Below, in pieces: positions 5,353 through 5,828 of a DNA stretch of 5,828 nt. Numbering within the stretch: position 1 is the stretch's first letter; every line of letters begins with the position of its first letter. Source of the stretch: Candidatus Fibrimonadales bacterium. GTDB taxonomy: Bacteria > Fibrobacterota > Fibrobacteria > Fibrobacterales > Fibrobacteraceae. The position numbers and the translations under genes were made by a program. The notes under the pieces were generated by a model. That model was not told the DNA's origin and did not search any database. It saw only the letters and a program-made list of their open reading frames with translations. The stretch is from contig WRMM01000144.1 in the NCBI GenBank assembly GCA_009777135.1, positions 1-5,828 on the forward strand. The letters are read 5' to 3'.

Positions 5353-5515
5353 TTTGTCAGAACCCCGATAGCCCCGATTAACCGATTGACCCGATTATGC
5401 ACATTTGTTTGATTGTGCACATTTGTTTGCTTGTGCAATATGGATTTCTTGTGCGAGGACTTTCTGCGGAAAATCGGGCAAATCCTATAATCGGGGCCAT
5501 CGGGGTTCAGACAAA
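5353..5515. repeat. 163-bp inverted-repeat element in the divergent promoter region
   Basis: The arms 5353-5380 and 5488-5515 are reverse complements at 26 of 28 positions, differing at the 7th and 18th bases. The left arm begins TTTGTCAGAACCCCGAT. Pairing continues inward less perfectly: GATT 5384-5387 with 5481-5484, and CCCGATT 5390-5396 with 5472-5478. The arms contain repeated CCCGATT-like units 8-9 bp apart. The loop carries 18-bp tandem repeats. No transposase is present. The element ends 11 nt from the - strand box and 33 nt from the + strand box, so it separates the two promoters. It could be a small non-autonomous interspersed element or a regulatory stem-loop. Confidence 0.85.
5395..5458. 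repeat. 18-bp direct repeats inside the inverted-repeat loop
   Basis: Units are TTATGCACATTTGTTTGA (5395-5412), TTGTGCACATTTGTTTGC (5413-5430), a diverged TTGTGCAATATGGATTTC (5431-5448) and a partial TTGTGCGAGG (5449-5458). Units 1 and 2 match at 16 of 18 positions. All keep the leading TTRTGC. The array is too short and too closely spaced to be CRISPR. It may be a set of protein binding sites or a replication-slippage product. Confidence 0.85.
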
Positions 5516-5548
5516 GGGTAGGGGCAACGCAAAGCATGGTGGCTGGGA

Positions 5549-5560
5549 TTTTCTATATTT
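5549..5560 (+). promoter_or_regulatory. AT-rich start-proximal box before the RelB-like gene
   Basis: TTTTCTATATTT followed by six bases (ACGCTT) and ATG at 5567. Sequence and spacing are identical to the box before the antitoxin at 4516. No ribosome binding site lies between box and start. Read as a -10-like element, it predicts a leaderless transcript. Confidence 0.5.
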
Positions 5561-5566
5561 ACGCTT

Positions 5567-5828
5567 ATGAACACTTTTACCCAAGCATACCGCACTACCT
5601 GCATACCGAAAGCTAGCAGGCTGAATACCGTTATCCCCAGAGAATACGTAGGGCGTAAGCTAGAAATAACTATTATTCCTTTTGAGGATGAGCCGGAATA
5701 CAACGCTGAGACTTTGGAGGCATTGCAGGAAGCTAAGGATATTATAGCTGGAAAGATAAAAGTCAAGAGCTATAAAACCGTTGAAGAAATGGATGCGGAT
5801 ATTGAGGCTGAGGAAGACGATGGCGATT
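5567..5828 (+). CDS. RelB-like type II antitoxin, C terminus beyond the window
   Basis: The frame from ATG 5567 stays open to the window edge (87 full codons). The N-terminal part (CIPKASRLNTVIPREYVGRK, then LEITIIPFED) resembles the beta-strand lead of small antitoxins, with a basic IPKxxR segment. The following helical part (ETLEALQEAKDIIAGKIKVK, then SYKTVEEMDADIEAEEDDGD) matches the familiar RelB-type pattern of a helix, a G-K-I turn, and an acidic toxin-binding tail. A RelE/ParE-like toxin gene is expected just downstream, outside the window. It is transcribed away from the PD-(D/E)XK gene, from a box 6 nt before the start and without a ribosome binding site. The acidic end suggests the protein is nearly complete. 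Confidence 0.75.
   Translation, partial: MNTFTQAYRTTCIPKASRLNTVIPREYVGRKLEITIIPFEDEPEYNAETLEALQEAKDIIAGKIKVKSYKTVEEMDADIEAEEDDGD

Noticed and set aside
5395..5458. Possible CRISPR repeats
   Set aside because: The 18-bp units are directly adjacent with no spacers and they diverge along the array; no cas genes are present.
5307..5537. A 76-codon - strand ORF across the inverted-repeat element
   Set aside because: It is made mainly of repeat sequence, overlaps the promoter box, ribosome site and start of the PD-(D/E)XK gene, and has no family resemblance. Not annotated as a gene.
5485..5766. A 93-codon - strand ORF opposite the RelB-like gene
   Set aside because: It is a shadow of the + strand antitoxin frame, which has a start-proximal box and family-like sequence.

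Overview
The window is AT-rich bacterial DNA carrying seven well-supported protein genes, one of them cut by the right edge. No RNA genes, transposase, phage genes or CRISPR array are visible. The likeliest source is a Fibrobacter-like gut or rumen bacterium. I infer this from the recurring AT-rich box (consensus near TTTWCTATATTT) placed a few bases before start codons that lack a ribosome binding site, and from the mix of small lipoproteins and toxin-antitoxin genes. No taxonomic marker gene is present, so the assignment is tentative.

Left part (1-1430, + strand): a GC-rich edge that may hold the last codons of another gene, then two lipoprotein genes of unknown function (112-528 and 525-1430). 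Their coding regions overlap by 4 bases, so they are probably translationally coupled. The second runs 59 bases into the 3' end of a convergent gene.

Middle (1372-3890, - strand): a two-gene unit. A PHP-fold metallohydrolase (CehA/McbA-like, 2433-3890) is followed by a beta-lactamase-fold serine hydrolase (1372-2394). The gap between them is a heptanucleotide tandem array (2364-2447). This array supplies the stop codon of the first gene and, because the second gene has no usable ATG or GTG, the TTG start codon and ribosome-binding-like purines of the second.

Right-middle (3915-4516, - strand): a type II toxin-antitoxin pair, a VapB-like antitoxin overlapping by 19 bases a PIN-domain VapC-type toxin. 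Upstream of it lie a perfect 8-bp palindrome, a second AT-rich box and a second, degenerate, G-rich heptamer array (4677-4704) that fits a G-quadruplex pattern.

Right part (4717-5828): a coiled-coil protein with a PD-(D/E)XK nuclease-like domain (4717-5310, -), then a 163-bp inverted-repeat element with 18-bp tandem repeats in its loop (5353-5515). It lies in the divergent promoter region facing a RelB-like antitoxin gene (5567 onward, +) that leaves the window; its toxin would lie further right.

The most interesting points are: (i) the AT-rich box sits 5-6 nt before ATG in four genes, as expected for leaderless mRNAs; (ii) the heptamer array forms the gene junction between hydrolase genes; and (iii) the inverted-repeat element may be a small non-autonomous interspersed repeat. 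I did not find a clearly new multi-gene system.
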